This document shows, piece by piece, positions 63,492 through 64,000 of a stretch of 64,000 nucleotides of DNA. Below the pieces are notes generated by a model that did no database searches, was not told the DNA's origin, and worked only from the letters and a program-made list of their open reading frames with translations. How positions within the stretch are numbered: position 1 is the first letter of the stretch; the number at the start of each line of letters is the position of its first letter. The stretch is from Streptococcus parasuis (lineage in GTDB: Bacteria > Bacillota > Bacilli > Lactobacillales > Streptococcaceae). The DNA lies in contig NZ_AP024276.1 of assembly GCF_021654455.1 (NCBI RefSeq), positions 372,001 through 436,000 on the forward strand. Direction: 5' to 3'. Made by a program: the position numbers and the translations under genes.

Positions 63492-64000
63492 ATGATTGAA
63501 GCAAGTAAACTTAGAGCAGGTATGACCTTTGAAGCGGAAGGCAAATTGATTAAGGTCTTGGAAGCAAGTCATCACAAACCTGGTAAGGGAAATACAATCA
63601 TGCGTATGAAGTTGCGTGATGTGCGTACAGGATCTACTTTCGATACAACTTACCGTCCAGATGAAAAATTTGAACAAGCTATTATCGAGACTGTTCCAGC
63701 TCAATATCTTTACCAAATGGATGACACTGCTTATTTCATGAACACTGAAACGTATGATCAATATGAAATTCCAGTAGCTACAATCCAAGAAGAATTACTA
63801 TACATTTTAGAAAACTCAGATGTAAAAATTCAATTCTATGGAACAGAAGTGATTGGTGTCACTGTCCCAACAACTGTTGAATTGGTCGTTGCTGAAACAC
63901 AACCATCTATCAAAGGTGCAACAGTGACAGGTTCTGGTAAGCCAGCGACTATGGAGACTGGTCTTGTTGTTAACGTACCAGATTTTATTGAAGCAGGTCA
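63492..64000 (+). CDS. efp: Elongation factor P, 5' part
   Basis: The first 169 codons of about 185; the window ends before the stop. KOW-like N-terminal domain with the tip loop HHKPGKGN (the Lys corresponds to the modified residue in E. coli EF-P), then two OB domains. It relieves ribosome stalling at polyproline. TAAGAGG 12 bases before the ATG; 62 bp after pepP, probably the same operon. Confidence 0.96.
   Translation, partial: MIEASKLRAGMTFEAEGKLIKVLEASHHKPGKGNTIMRMKLRDVRTGSTFDTTYRPDEKFEQAIIETVPAQYLYQMDDTAYFMNTETYDQYEIPVATIQEELLYILENSDVKIQFYGTEVIGVTVPTTVELVVAETQPSIKGATVTGSGKPATMETGLVVNVPDFIEAG

Overview
This is a low-GC Firmicute chromosome and almost certainly Streptococcus suis or a very close relative. 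The pointers are the streptococcal 23S-5S-tRNA cluster, the srtF-type pilus locus (signal peptidase, large ancillary pilin, major pilin, class C sortase), the bgaR/bgaC locus with a mannose-class PTS, and the rimP-nusA-rnpM-ylxQ-infB-rbfA operon. The species name is an inference from gene content; no search was run.

Layout. 1-2.8 kb: 3' half of a 23S rRNA gene, a 5S gene and nine tRNAs (Val, Asp, Lys, Leu, Thr, Gly, Leu, Arg, Pro). 2.8-5.2 kb: an ISL3-type transposase remnant next to a complete IS66-family element with an exact 8-bp target duplication. 5.2-9.3 kb: rlmCD, recX, ntdP, a DUF960 gene and a GntR regulator. 9.4-14.7 kb: a galactoside system (divergent regulator bgaR, GH35 beta-galactosidase, PTS IIB-IIC-IID-IIA) with operator palindromes and a cre-like site. 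15-19.4 kb: ilvD behind a perfect CodY box, galM, tRNA-Leu, fba. 19.4-30.9 kb: an accessory island with a probable group II intron relic, a double-HTH regulator, a 31-bp operator-like palindrome, and the pilus operon. 31-36.8 kb: the nusA-infB operon. 37-40 kb: two lipoproteins and a TRIC channel. 40-46.5 kb: pdhABCD with repeat-filled intergenic gaps. 46.9-53.5 kb: T-box-controlled trpEGDCFBA, ending directly against a decayed 6-phospho-beta-glucosidase gene. 54-56.4 kb: lplA, then rpsF-ssb-rpsR. 57-64 kb: a DUF1129 protein, a CorA-type transporter, uvrA, an M24 peptidase and the start of efp.

How it fits together. PdhA-D form pyruvate dehydrogenase; both E2 and E3 carry a lipoyl domain that lplA could charge. 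BgaC releases galactose from beta-galactosides, the PTS imports sugar and GalM interconverts aldose anomers. The pilus genes form a self-contained secretion, polymerisation and anchoring cassette with its own divergent regulator.

The most unusual signal is not a protein. A family of roughly 100-200-bp palindromic repeats lies in the rRNA/tRNA cluster, in the pdh operon and before uvrA. The central hairpins keep their fold while their stem sequence changes. Before pdhC, lpdA and uvrA an element of this type, or a close relative, separates a purine-rich Shine-Dalgarno-like AGAAAGGA from the start codon by a long foldable segment, and the start codon sits a few bases after the element end. This suggests a start site bridged by an RNA hairpin. 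The pilus regulator with its palindrome just upstream of the -35 box is the second main lead.
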